From Proteiniborus sp. DW1 (GTDB taxonomy: Bacteria > Bacillota > Clostridia > Tissierellales > Proteiniboraceae): DNA of 64,000 nucleotides. The notes below the pieces were generated by a model. It was not told the DNA's origin and did no database searches. It saw only the letters and a program-made list of their open reading frames with translations. Location: the NCBI RefSeq assembly GCF_900095305.1, contig NZ_FMDO01000042.1:1-64000 (forward strand), in the 5' to 3' direction. Shown here piece by piece: positions 45,763 through 54,613 of this stretch. Made by a program: the position numbers and the translations under genes. The number at the start of each line of letters is the position of its first letter. Position 1 is the stretch's first letter.

Positions 45763-46602
45763 CTATTTTCCTATAATAACAAAAACATTTTGAAGTTTAT
45801 TAAAGTTTATTGCTGGTTCTACTTTTATATTAACTAAAAGATCATCGCTATTCTTTGTTACCTCACTTATTTCCCCAATGTAAAGTCCCTTTATAAATAT
45901 GCCACCAAGGCCTGAAGTTAGTAGCTTGTCTCCCTTTACGACATCCGCCTTTGTATCAAATAAATATCCTGAGATGTTACCTTCAGAATCACCTTTCATG
46001 ATTCCACCATCTTGAGTTCTAATTACATTAAAACTCAGGCTACTCCCTGAATCTATTATAGCTATTACCTTAGCCCAGTTATCTCCAACCTCAACAACTC
46101 TACCTACAAGTCCTTCTACTATAGTATTACCATCAACCTCTATTCCTTGGATAACTGCATCATCTTTTTTTATTCCATCTTTAGCTCCCTTATCTATTAT
46201 GAATCTATCAAACCAGTTACCTGGGTCTTTTCCAATTATTTCAGCCTCAACTAAAGTATATTTTGTCTTCTCCTTAATAATAGCAGCATTTCTTAGATAG
46301 TCAGATTTACTTACAATGTCTTCATAATTTCGCACTTGTTCCTTAAGTTTAGCATTTTCTTCCTTCAATTTAGTGTTTTCATTTTTTAACTGACTAATAC
46401 TACCTATAGATTTAAAAGTACCTACTACCGATTCTCCTCCATTGTAAAAAAACTTTTGAATAGGTGTTATTATATTTCCAATAAAGTTCTCTATAGATGT
46501 TATCTTTTCTCTACCGCTTGCAGTAACTCCAATAACTATAATTAGAATGATAGCAACAATAGTCACTATCATTCTCCCCTTTATTTTTTTTAATATGGTC
46601 AT
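45763..46602 (-). CDS. mreC: Rod shape-determining protein MreC
   Basis: A 279-aa bitopic membrane protein. One N-terminal TM helix (about 10-30) is followed by a coiled coil (about 68-98, LKNENTKLKEENAKLKEQV) and the beta-barrel domain with GKDPGNWFDRFIIDKG. It links MreB filaments to cell-wall synthases. Confidence 0.95.
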   Translation of the reverse strand: MTILKKIKGRMIVTIVAIILIIVIGVTASGREKITSIENFIGNIITPIQKFFYNGGESVVGTFKSIGSISQLKNENTKLKEENAKLKEQVRNYEDIVSKSDYLRNAAIIKEKTKYTLVEAEIIGKDPGNWFDRFIIDKGAKDGIKKDDAVIQGIEVDGNTIVEGLVGRVVEVGDNWAKVIAIIDSGSSLSFNVIRTQDGGIMKGDSEGNISGYLFDTKADVVKGDKLLTSGLGGIFIKGLYIGEISEVTKNSDDLLVNIKVEPAINFNKLQNVFVIIGK

Positions 46603-46614
46603 CTATATCACCAC

Positions 46615-47649
46615 TTATCCTAACTTTCTTGAACTTTTTGCAACCCTTTTTAATGTTTCTATATCTTCTAAAGCCTTTCCGGTACCTATAGCAACACAAT
46701 CTAAAGGATTTTCTGCTATATGAATAGGCATTCCCGTTTCTCTTCTGATTAGTCTATCTAGACCATCTAGTAAAGCTCCTCCACCAGTTAACATTATACC
46801 TTGCTCCATAATATCTGATGCTAACTCAGGTGGAGTCTTTTCTAAGGTATATTTAATAGCGTCTATTATATTGGCAATTGGCTCTTTCATTGCTTCATAG
46901 ATTTCTGATGAACTAATATCAATATTCTTTGGTAATCCAGAAATTAAATCTCTTCCTCTAACAGATATTTTCCTTTCCTTATTAGTAGTTAAATCTGCAG
47001 ACCCTACTTGAATTTTAACTTCTTCAGCAGTTCTTTCTCCTATCATTAAATTGTACTCTTTTTTAATATAGTAAACTATTGACTCATCAAGCTCGTCTCC
47101 TGCCACTCTAATAGACTTACTAGTAACAATACCACCTAATGAAATGATGGCTACTTCTGTAGTACCTCCTCCAATATCTACTACCATACTACCATTTGGT
47201 TCTTGAACTGGAAGTCCTGCACCAATAGCCGCAGCCATAGGCTCCTCTATTAGAAAAGCTTCTCTAGCGCCTGCATTAATAGCTGCTTCTTCAACAGCTC
47301 TCTTTTCAACTTCTGTAACACCAGAAGGCACACAAACAACTACTCTAGGCGAAAATAGTGAACGACTACGATTTCCCTTTCTTATGAAATATTTTAACAT
47401 GCTTTGAGTAATATCAAAGTCAGCAATTACTCCATCGCTTAGAGGTCTAATAGCAACAATATGTCCTGGTGTCCTTCCTATCATTTTTTTAGCTTCTTCA
47501 CCTACTGCTAATACTTCTTTAGTATTAGTTTGTATAGCAACAACAGAAGGTTCTCTAATGATTATTCCTTTGCCTCTCATAAAAACTAAAGTATTTGCTG
47601 TTCCTAAGTCAATTCCCATATCCTTTGTAAATATATTAAATAGTCCCAT
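46615..47649 (-). CDS. mreB: Rod shape-determining protein MreB
   Basis: A 344-aa actin homologue: [16 protein letters not shown] phosphate-1 motif, [18 protein letters not shown] and the adenosine motif [15 protein letters not shown]. First of mreBCD; radC and maf lie directly upstream, as in Bacillus. Confidence 0.97.
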   Translation of the reverse strand: MGLFNIFTKDMGIDLGTANTLVFMRGKGIIIREPSVVAIQTNTKEVLAVGEEAKKMIGRTPGHIVAIRPLSDGVIADFDITQSMLKYFIRKGNRSRSLFSPRVVVCVPSGVTEVEKRAVEEAAINAGAREAFLIEEPMAAAIGAGLPVQEPNGSMVVDIGGGTTEVAIISLGGIVTSKSIRVAGDELDESIVYYIKKEYNLMIGERTAEEVKIQVGSADLTTNKERKISVRGRDLISGLPKNIDISSSEIYEAMKEPIANIIDAIKYTLEKTPPELASDIMEQGIMLTGGGALLDGLDRLIRRETGMPIHIAENPLDCVAIGTGKALEDIETLKRVAKSSRKLG

Positions 47650-47677
47650 TATCTTTTGATCCTCCCTAGTTAAAGCC

Positions 47678-48373
47678 TTATATTATATCCTTTTCTCTTA
47701 AACTTATATGTTTATTGTTACCAATTATAATATGATCAAGTACCTTAACACCTAAGATATCTCCCCCTTCAGCTAATCTCCTAGTTATTGCTATATCCTC
47801 TTTACTAGGCGTAGGGTCACCACTAGGGTGATTGTGAACAAGAATTATTGAGGCACTACTTTTTACTATAGCTTCCTTAAATACTTCCCTAGGATGAACT
47901 ATAGAAGAATTTAAACTGCCCACAGATATATCTTCGATTCCTATTACTTGATTTTTGGTGTCTAGCATAACTATTTTAAAATGCTCTTTCTTTAAATGTA
48001 TCATATCTAGCATTAGCAAATCTACAACATCAGTTGGCGAAGTAATTTTTGCTTTGTTATTATGTGCACTTGACATAACTCTTTTTCCAAGCTCTACAGC
48101 TGCTAATATTTGAGCTGCTTTGCACTTGCCTATTCCTTTTACTTTCATTATCTCTTGTAGACTTGTATCTGTTAAAAAATAAATTCCTTCTTTTTTGCCT
48201 GCTAATAGCTTTTGAGATAGTTCAATGGCAGTATTTTCTCTACTACCTGTCCTAATGAGTATAGCCAATAATTCTGTATTTGATAATGCCTTAGGTCCGT
48301 ATTTATAAAGTTTTTCTCGTGGTCTTTCATCCTCAGGTAAATCTTTTATGGTATAACTAAAGTCTCGCTCCAT
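47678..48373 (-). CDS. radC: RadC/JAB-domain protein
   Basis: 231 aa. A helix-hairpin-helix-like start ([14 protein letters not shown] and [14 protein letters not shown]) precedes the JAB metalloprotease-like core with [15 protein letters not shown]. The historical DNA-repair role is doubtful and the substrate is unknown. It is conserved between maf and mreB. Confidence 0.94.
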   Translation of the reverse strand: MERDFSYTIKDLPEDERPREKLYKYGPKALSNTELLAILIRTGSRENTAIELSQKLLAGKKEGIYFLTDTSLQEIMKVKGIGKCKAAQILAAVELGKRVMSSAHNNKAKITSPTDVVDLLMLDMIHLKKEHFKIVMLDTKNQVIGIEDISVGSLNSSIVHPREVFKEAIVKSSASIILVHNHPSGDPTPSKEDIAITRRLAEGGDILGVKVLDHIIIGNNKHISLREKDII

Positions 48374-48393
48374 AGCCCCTCCCTAAACGATAG

Positions 48394-48972
48394 TTAAAGA
48401 ATTTTAGTGCTAAAATGCTTTTCTAAGAGCTTATCAATCTTCACAATAGGGAATCCTACTACATTTGAATAGGGTCCTTCAATCCAATCTACTAAAATTT
48501 CACCATACCCTTGTATTCCATAAGCTCCAGCCTTATCCTTAAATTCTCCAGTACTTATATAACTATTTATTTTTTCTGGCTGTAATTCTCTAAATTTGAC
48601 CTTAGTTATTTCATAATCTACAATTTTTTTCTTTGAACTTGTATCTATTATTGCTATACCTGTAATTACCAAATGTTCTTTACCACTTAAACTCTCAAGA
48701 ATCCTGTAAGCATCTCCTTCATCTTTAGGCTTTCCTATAACCCTATCCATATACACAACCGTGTCCGCTGCAAGCACTATTGCATCATAATCTATCCCTT
48801 TAGATATATCTTCTGCCTTTTGAAAAGCAAGTGACATAACTACCTGAAATGGATCATCTTTAATAGAAATTTTTTCATCAATATGGCTTTTAATTATTTG
48901 AAAGTTAACATTATATTTTTCAAGTATTTCTTTTCTCCTTGGAGAAGAAGAAGCTAAAATAATTTTTTTCAT
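48394..48972 (-). CDS. maf: Maf-family nucleotide pyrophosphatase
   Basis: A 192-aa house-cleaning enzyme hydrolysing non-canonical or modified NTPs. It has ILASSSPRRKEIL, DTVVYMDRVIGKPKD and KDKAGAYGIQGYGE. Overexpression of B. subtilis Maf blocks septation. It lies between the small DUF4321 gene and radC. Confidence 0.95.
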   Translation of the reverse strand: MKKIILASSSPRRKEILEKYNVNFQIIKSHIDEKISIKDDPFQVVMSLAFQKAEDISKGIDYDAIVLAADTVVYMDRVIGKPKDEGDAYRILESLSGKEHLVITGIAIIDTSSKKKIVDYEITKVKFRELQPEKINSYISTGEFKDKAGAYGIQGYGEILVDWIEGPYSNVVGFPIVKIDKLLEKHFSTKIL

Positions 48973-48980
48973 AATCTCAC

Positions 48981-49232
48981 CTATAATCTTTTATACATGA
49001 AATAGGCTAATAAAAATCCAACAGCACTCGCAATATTTATGTCAATAATTAGCCCAAATGTAAGCTCTATTACACTTAAATCTAAGTGTAATGGTGTTTT
49101 AAATCCTATAGGATAGCTATAAGCCAGTAATGGAATCTTATCACCTAATAGGTTCCCAATGACTCCTCCTAACACTACTCCTACAATTATCAGAGCAAAA
49201 AAAAGCGCTAGATTCCTATTTTTAGGTCTCAT
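48981..49232 (-). CDS. DUF4321 small membrane protein
   Basis: 83 aa with two TM helices (about 8-30 and 58-80) and a conserved loop around IGNLLGDKIPLL. It resembles the DUF4321 family that commonly precedes maf in Clostridia. Function unknown. Confidence 0.75.
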   Translation of the reverse strand: MRPKNRNLALFFALIIVGVVLGGVIGNLLGDKIPLLAYSYPIGFKTPLHLDLSVIELTFGLIIDINIASAVGFLLAYFMYKRL

Positions 49233-49253
49233 GTTTACCTCCTTATATTAGTT

Positions 49254-49763
49254 TTAGGTTTCCCTCATTATTTTTTTCATATTCTTTGATGTTAATGTTG
49301 AGCCTAGTCCAACAAAATAACCTGTAAATAAGCTCAATAAAGTCATAAAAGGAAAATAGGAAAAAATCTTCATATTTTCCATTATTAAACTAGCAGCTAA
49401 AAGCTGTCCAATGTTATGAAATATGGCTCCAAAAATACTTACTCCAATTAAACTAAAGTATTTCGAATAATATCTAAATATAATCGACATTGCTAAAGTA
49501 CTTAATATTGCTCCAGAAAGACTATAGGCAAGACCGGAAAAGCTTCCTGTAGCTAAGGCAAAAACTAGTGACCTTAATATAGCTACTACAAAGGCTTCCT
49601 TGTAACCAAATAATACTAAGGTAATAAGGCAAACAATATTGGCTAATCCAAGCTTCATACCTGGTAACATTATAGGTATTGGAATCATTGATTCTATAAT
49701 ACTAAGGGCAAGTCCTAAGGAAACTAATAATGACAAAAAAATAAGTTGTTTGAGTCTCTTCAT
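49254..49763 (-). CDS. Gx transporter family protein
   Basis: A 169-aa membrane protein with about five TM helices. It has the IPIPIMLPGMKLGLANIV motif typical of the Gx transporter / heptaprenyl diphosphate synthase component I family, an ECF-S-like fold. The substrate is unknown. ATG at 49763 is preceded by AAGGGTGAG. It is commonly paired with a NusG domain II gene, as here. Confidence 0.8.
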   Translation of the reverse strand: MKRLKQLIFLSLLVSLGLALSIIESMIPIPIMLPGMKLGLANIVCLITLVLFGYKEAFVVAILRSLVFALATGSFSGLAYSLSGAILSTLAMSIIFRYYSKYFSLIGVSIFGAIFHNIGQLLAASLIMENMKIFSYFPFMTLLSLFTGYFVGLGSTLTSKNMKKIMRET

Positions 49764-49778
49764 GTTTCTCACCCTTTT

Positions 49779-50162
49779 CTAATAACTAATATGATCTATT
49801 TCATTAACTGTATTTTTTTCTGACTTTATCTCTACTACCATTCTGTTAGGTAAGCACACAATAATCTCACCCTGGTTTGATATCCATCCTTGTTTTACAT
49901 CTAGTTTATCAGGGCAATCTGCTTCAATAACTCTTACTTTCCCATCACCTATTTCTATTTTGTTATAGCCATACTCTGTCTTTATATCAATGGCTTTGCC
50001 CACCATATTTGCCCCAAATGAAATCTTTTTAATCTCCTTCCCATCCACTTGTACGCTAATATACTTCTCACCAGTAGTTGTTGAATAATTTTTTACAAAA
50101 TATATCCCTACTAGACTTAACACTAACACCAAAATTATTAGAATCTTGTCCCATTTTGTCAT
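49779..50162 (-). CDS. NusG domain II-containing protein
   Basis: A 127-aa secreted or membrane-anchored protein. One N-terminal TM helix (about 7-27) is followed by a NusG-II/DUF1312-like beta domain (EADCPDKLDVKQGWISNQG, IVCLPNRMVVEI). Genes of this type sit beside Gx transporter and FMN-linked genes and may take part in electron transfer or cofactor handling. The ATG at 50162 is better spaced from AAGGA than the first in-frame ATG. First gene of the long minus-strand operon through mreBCD-min. Confidence 0.75.
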   Translation of the reverse strand: MTKWDKILIILVLVLSLVGIYFVKNYSTTTGEKYISVQVDGKEIKKISFGANMVGKAIDIKTEYGYNKIEIGDGKVRVIEADCPDKLDVKQGWISNQGEIIVCLPNRMVVEIKSEKNTVNEIDHISY

Positions 50163-50171
50163 ATGATACAT

Positions 50172-50578
50172 TCCTTTTAAATAAAATTAAAAAATATTTC
50201 GACAAAATTTCAATACAAATTTAGACTAAAAAACATGAAAAATACATATTATCACATCATAAGTTTACCATTTACATATAGGATTTACAAGTTGTAATTT
50301 TTGTTTAGAAAAGGCGAAAAAAACATACCAAAAAGTTAAACTTATAGTATATTTAGTTGTTAAATTTTCTTTATAAATTTAAATATTAAAACAAGCATTT
50401 GTGAGATTTTAATGAAATCACTGCTGAAAAGTTCCCTTGGATATATCACTCTATACTAAGGACTTTTTATTCCTAATTCAAATATTCCAATGTTTGAGCA
50501 ATTACACCCTAGAAAAATATGGTAACTCATAAAGTTAGACTTGCTTTAGGAAATTGAAATTAATCACATCTAGATTAC
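50172..50578. other. AT-rich intergenic region; candidate promoter and Spo0A box
   Basis: 406 nt with no credible gene. On the minus strand TTGAAA and a TTAATT about 17 bp later lie near 50187-50214, and TTTTGTCGAAAT (a Spo0A-box core, 50198-50204) sits in the same segment, 36-42 bp from the NusG-II start. An imperfect hairpin (AAAGTTCCCTT with AAGGACTTTT, about 50428-50470) is also visible. The stretch next to the IS982 remnant may hold its lost terminal repeat. Confidence 0.4.
50198..50204 (-). promoter_or_regulatory. Candidate Spo0A box (TGTCGAA)
   Basis: A perfect 7-bp 0A-box core within TTTTGTCGAAAT, overlapping the putative promoter spacer of the operon that begins with the NusG-II gene. 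Chance occurrence is possible. Confidence 0.4.
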
Positions 50579-51096
50579 TTATCTAAATATTAATTCTTTG
50601 ATATTTGCTACACTAATATCTTTATTGAAACATTTATTAATAAAGTAGCAAATATTGTGACCTAAAATTTTAGTTCGCAATCTTGTTATTAAGCCCCATA
50701 GGGACTTAGCTTTAACTTTCTTTACATTAAGCTGTTCAGTTAATTGGGAGAATGAAGTTTCTACCCTTCTTCTGGCTTTAAAAACTAACTGTCTAAAGGA
50801 CTTTGGAAATTGAGTTTTACTTTTATTTCTTTTCATAGATATTAAGTCTATTTCTTTTTCCTCCTATTACAAAAGTTAAACCAAGCTTTTTCAAAATCTA
50901 TAGATAGCAATTCGCCCACAATACTAATGGTAATGATTTCGCTATCAGATAAAATTGAATACTCAGCATTTTTACGGAACTTAATGTATTCTGGAGTAAT
51001 TTCTTGGTATAAGTCATCAATAATTACATAGGTTACCAAGAAAAAATCCTTTAAATTTTCTATTTCTTTGATAGAATATTTATATGGCTCTGGCAT
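50579..51096 (-). pseudogene. IS982-family transposase, internally deleted
   Basis: Two fragments of one IS982-type transposase. The N-terminal 82 codons (50848-51096; LSDSEIITISIVGE and FEKAWFNFC) and the C-terminal 85 codons (50579-50836; RRRVETSFSQLTEQ, AKSLWGLI) lie in different frames with a run of Lys codons at the join. A full-length enzyme has about 300 aa, so some 130 central residues with the DDE core are missing. It marks the edge of the lanthipeptide island. Confidence 0.85.
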
Positions 51097-51106
51097 ATGT
51101 TATCCT

Positions 51107-51141
51107 CCTATCATGATTTCGTGGTGGTTATCAATGATAGG
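51107..51141 (-). other. Hairpin over IS982 ribosome site
   Basis: CCTATCAT (51107-51114) pairs with ATGATAGG (51134-51141); the arm next to the start covers part of the AGGAGG site of the transposase. Such hairpins are known to limit transposase translation in insertion sequences. Confidence 0.4.
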
Positions 51142-51348
51142 TTAACATAATTGCTGGAGTTTTTTATTAGTAAGTTTTACTAGCACAACAAGTTAATTTT
51201 ATAATTTTATATCCATCTGTCTCAATAAACCCAATCTTAATTGATACAAGTGAACTCAATGGGAGATATAAAAATCCAGTTGTCACCAAAAACGTATTTT
51301 CCAATAAACATGTATGACTCATAGCTTTTAAGATCATGCTAAAAACAC

Positions 51349-51398
51349 ATATCACAACTGAACTAATAATGAGTTTATTAGTTCAGTTGTGATATTTT
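51349..51398 (-). terminator. Terminator of the lanthipeptide operon
   Basis: A perfect 20-bp stem (51349-51368 with 51376-51395) and a 7-nt loop, 12 nt after the lanT stop. T-tracts occur on both sides (TATTTTCTT plus; TATGTGTTTTT minus). It would end the minus-strand transcript from the exporter gene and insulate it from the IS982 copy. Confidence 0.85.
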
Positions 51399-51410
51399 CT
51401 TAATAATAGT

Positions 51411-53549
51411 CTATGAAATTGCATGCTGCTTTTCTGTTTTTTTGTCTCTTAAGTATAATTCTTGATAATATGCGCAATTCTCTATTAGCTCATTATGATG
51501 CCCTACATCTACTATTCGTCCTTTACTCATAACAACTATTTTATCAAAAGCCTCAATATTGTAAAATCTATGAGCAATAACAATAGATGTAGAATTTAAC
51601 TTCAATAATAAGTCCATGAATTCCTTTTCAGCCTTGTTATCTAATGAGCTAGTAGGTTCATCTAAAAAGAGTAGGCTTGGATTATGCACAATGGCTCTAG
51701 CTAAAGTAATTCTTTGACGCTGTCCTCCAGAAAAGTTGATACCATCTTCAGACAAAATTGTTTCTATTCCAATAGGTAACTCTTCTACAATCTTATCAAT
51801 ATTTAATTCATTAATTACTTCTAGTAATCTTTCTTCGGAAATTGTCCTGTGCAATAATATATTTTCTTTTATGCTCTCATTAAATAATTGAGGTTGTTGA
51901 AGTACTACACCTATGTTTCTATAGAAATCCTCATTCCTAAAGTTTTCTATAGGTATGTTGTCGAGTTTAATAGTTCCTTGTGTTGGATCATATAATCTAC
52001 ACAAAAGCTTAAGTAAAGTACTTTTCCCAGATCCACTTTCCCCGACTATGGCTACTTTTTGCCCCTTTTTTATATCTATGTTTATATCATATAAGACATA
52101 AGGCGACAATTTGTTGTATTGAAAATACAGATTCTCTATTCTTATATCTCCTTCAATTTTATCTATTTCCATAATTCCATTTTTTTGTTCCCTAGTAGAT
52201 AATATATCAAATAGCTTATTAAAGTATATCTTCACAATTTCAATATCTGAATAAGAGCCTGCTAAAGACAATATAGGCGATAAAAATAACCCTCCCAAGG
52301 TATTGAAAGCTATTAAATTACCAATAGTAAGTTCTCCTTTTCCTATATAAACTCCTCCTATTAAAAACATTAAAGCAGGAAACATCATCTGTATAGTTAT
52401 TGGTAGACTACCGATAAATCCTGTATACTTAGCTTTCTTTTCTTCAAATTTCATTTGTGATAAAAAGCTATTCTTCCATTTCTCCAATACATGGCTTTCT
52501 ACACCAAATGCCTTCAAAGTATCGATATTATTAACTAGTTCTGTAACTATGTTTTGTGTTTTTGTTGAATAGATAATCTGATTTTGCTGAATAGACCTAA
52601 GAGCCCTAGTATATAACATAGATAGCATAAAAATAAAAAGGCCAACTAAAGATACTATTCCTGTCAATTTGATATTTATTCTAAGGAGTGCCACGATATA
52701 GATGATAGTAAAAATAAGATCAATGCTAACACTTACAACTTTTTCACTGAGTATTTGTCTAATATATGAATTGGAATTTATCCTAAATAGTAATTCACCT
52801 TTACTTCTACTTGTATAGAACTGTATTGGTACCTTCAGCAAATGATCAATAGTTTTACTTAACATGCTTATATCCATTAAGGTTTGTACTTTAACTACTA
52901 TAATTGTACGAAATATACTCATTAGATAATATAAAATAGTCATGATAAAAAATTGTAAAATAAATGGATTAGTATTCGTAGCTTTCTCAATTAAAATATA
53001 ATCCGTTAACTTTGCTATCATTTTAGGAATACCTATTGCAATTCCTTGCAAAGTAATAGATAGGATAATAACTAATAAAATATAAGCTTTATTTTTCCTC
53101 AATTCATCTATAAAAAACGAGTATTTTTTACTCTTATTACGGACTTTTTTCTCTAGCTTACTTAACACAAGTAATGCTACACCACTAAATGATTCGATGA
53201 ATTCATTGTATGAAATTTTTCTTCTTCCACTAGAAGGATCGACTATTGTAATAGTTTCTTTGATTTTTTCAATTATAACAAAGTGATTTCCTTTCCAAAA
53301 TGCAATAAAAGGAGTATGAGAATTTTCTAAAGCTCTCACATCATTAATCCTCACCCCCTTACTTTTTAGCCCAAAATCTTCTAATACCATAGACATTTGA
53401 AGTAAATTTAGACCCCCATTAGGGATACCATATTTTTCTCGAAGCTCACTCATGGTTATGCTATTACCAAAATAATTGAGTATCATAGCTACACACACCA
53501 TACCGCATTCACTATGCTCCATTTGTTCTATTACATCTATTTTTCTCAT
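51411..53549 (-). CDS. lanT: Peptidase-containing ABC exporter (LanT)
   Basis: A 712-aa bifunctional exporter. The N-terminal C39 peptidase cleaves leaders after double-glycine-type sites: Gln9 and Cys15 in EQMEHSECGMVCVAM, His89 in KGNHFVII, Asp104 in IVDPSSG. A six-TM ABC domain (about 150-430) and an ATPase domain follow: Walker A GESGSGKST, signature NFSGGQRQR, Walker B LLFLDEPTSSLD. The ATG at 53547-53549 overlaps the flavoprotein stop as ATGA, so the two are translationally coupled; the alternative TTG crowds the ribosome site. Last gene of the operon. Confidence 0.95.
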   Translation of the reverse strand: MRKIDVIEQMEHSECGMVCVAMILNYFGNSITMSELREKYGIPNGGLNLLQMSMVLEDFGLKSKGVRINDVRALENSHTPFIAFWKGNHFVIIEKIKETITIVDPSSGRRKISYNEFIESFSGVALLVLSKLEKKVRNKSKKYSFFIDELRKNKAYILLVIILSITLQGIAIGIPKMIAKLTDYILIEKATNTNPFILQFFIMTILYYLMSIFRTIIVVKVQTLMDISMLSKTIDHLLKVPIQFYTSRSKGELLFRINSNSYIRQILSEKVVSVSIDLIFTIIYIVALLRINIKLTGIVSLVGLFIFMLSMLYTRALRSIQQNQIIYSTKTQNIVTELVNNIDTLKAFGVESHVLEKWKNSFLSQMKFEEKKAKYTGFIGSLPITIQMMFPALMFLIGGVYIGKGELTIGNLIAFNTLGGLFLSPILSLAGSYSDIEIVKIYFNKLFDILSTREQKNGIMEIDKIEGDIRIENLYFQYNKLSPYVLYDINIDIKKGQKVAIVGESGSGKSTLLKLLCRLYDPTQGTIKLDNIPIENFRNEDFYRNIGVVLQQPQLFNESIKENILLHRTISEERLLEVINELNIDKIVEELPIGIETILSEDGINFSGGQRQRITLARAIVHNPSLLFLDEPTSSLDNKAEKEFMDLLLKLNSTSIVIAHRFYNIEAFDKIVVMSKGRIVDVGHHNELIENCAYYQELYLRDKKTEKQHAIS

Positions 53550-54274
53550 TTGCAAACACTCCTGTTATGCAACTCTAATAGTTCTTGAAAATTTTCACAA
53601 TCAAGGTATCCCATTTTCTCCCAATAAAACCATTCACCATAATTAATATTGTGTTCCTTATACTTTAACATCATTTCTTTTAGTGTAATAAATAAGGAAT
53701 CAAGTTTCGCCGTAAATTTAACACCTTGTTCTAAACAGTCAATAATAGAATACCCGATGATATTAGATGCAGCCTTCAGCCACTTATGATCATAAAGCTG
53801 ATCTGGATAATGTGAAGACGCATTATATTTAGTTACTACTTGACTGCCTAACGATGTCAGAACCATCTCTAAGTAATTTAAAGCTGTATTATGCCCATTT
53901 GACATGTTGGTAGACAATACTGCACTACCTTTGCCAGCGAACTTTAATAAATGTGTCCAGTAACCTAGACGGTCTATCAATTTCTTTAAATCACTGGATA
54001 TATTATGAACATAGACAGGGCTTGCTAAAACTATAAAATCAGCTTCTAATAACTTATCCCCAATAACTTTCATATCATCATCCTTAATGCAATAGCCTTC
54101 TTTAAAGCAGATTTGGCACCCTTCGCACTCATCAATTGTAAAATCTTCTGGTTTAATAATTTCATATGCTGAATCATAATTAGCTGATACAAAATCCAAT
54201 ACACTCTTTGTAAATTTATAAGTATTGGATTCTATACCTCTTCTACTACCAATACAGGCTATAATCTTCTTCAT
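53546..54274 (-). CDS. Iron-sulfur flavoprotein-like reductase, possible lanthipeptide tailoring
   Basis: A 242-aa flavodoxin-fold NAD(P)H-dependent FMN reductase family protein. It has an N-terminal FMN loop, ACIGSRRGIESNTYK, and LASPVYVHNISS. A cysteine group CX2CX2CX5C (C50, C53, C56, C62) is that of iron-sulfur flavoproteins (Isf). Placed between the precursors and the exporter in one operon, it is a candidate for post-translational reduction of dehydroalanine or dehydrobutyrine. Flavin-dependent LanJB-type enzymes are known, but homology to them is not established here. It may instead have a redox or protective role. Start ATG 54274 behind GAGGTGG. Confidence 0.7.
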   Translation of the reverse strand: MKKIIACIGSRRGIESNTYKFTKSVLDFVSANYDSAYEIIKPEDFTIDECEGCQICFKEGYCIKDDDMKVIGDKLLEADFIVLASPVYVHNISSDLKKLIDRLGYWTHLLKFAGKGSAVLSTNMSNGHNTALNYLEMVLTSLGSQVVTKYNASSHYPDQLYDHKWLKAASNIIGYSIIDCLEQGVKFTAKLDSLFITLKEMMLKYKEHNINYGEWFYWEKMGYLDCENFQELLELHNRSVCK

Positions 54275-54369
54275 AATCCACCTCACTTCTAAGCTTCACT
54301 GTTTTAGATTCAAATTACATTAATAATTTTAAGGTTGATAAAAACACATATTTGATATATATTATTGTT

Positions 54370-54396
54370 GTTGGTATCCTAGGTGCAGTGCAGGTT
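54370..54396. repeat. Downstream arm of inverted repeat around precursor genes
   Basis: A 27-nt element just after lanA-S whose reverse complement matches 54837-54863 at 25 of 27 positions. In the minus-strand transcript one of the two differences is a G-U pair, leaving one mismatch. It is followed by a short T-run on the plus strand. Confidence 0.9.
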
Positions 54397-54406
54397 GTTT
54401 TTTTAA

Positions 54407-54595
54407 CTAATTATTTTCGCAAACCCAGAACGTTATTAGTAATGCACTACCTGCTGTTATAAGGAAACATGGTGGTCCTGACATAGGAACGACATCACCA
54501 CATCCTTGTGACAAAGCCATTTCTTCAAGTGTTAGTTCTTCAAATGCTTTGCCAACGAAATTAGGATCATATTCAATCGAGAATCTATCTTTCAT
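54407..54595 (-). CDS. Two-peptide lanthipeptide precursor, short (cytolysin S-like)
   Basis: 62 aa. The leader contains FEELTLEEM (18-26), then QGCG-DVV. In enterococcal cytolysin the analogous stretch is FEELSLEEM followed by QGSGDVQAE, where LanT cleaves before GDVQAE and a second protease removes the hexapeptide. By analogy the first cut here lies after Cys32 and the residues GDVVPM remain. The core has Ser39, Pro41, Pro42, Cys43 and Thr55, Trp57, Cys59 in a hydrophobic stretch. S39-C43 and T55-C59 can form (Me)Lan rings. Cys32 at the cleavage point is unusual. It follows the long precursor closely. Confidence 0.9.
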   Translation of the reverse strand: MKDRFSIEYDPNFVGKAFEELTLEEMALSQGCGDVVPMSGPPCFLITAGSALLITFWVCENN

Positions 54596-54613
54596 AATAA
54601 CACCATCCTTTCG

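Noticed and set aside
51167..51355. 62-codon minus-strand frame between IS982 and the lanT terminator, with two adjacent Cys near its end
   Set aside because: Its ATG lies inside the 20-bp terminator stem, no ribosome site precedes it, and the leader-like part lacks FEEL/GG features, so a third precursor peptide is unlikely.
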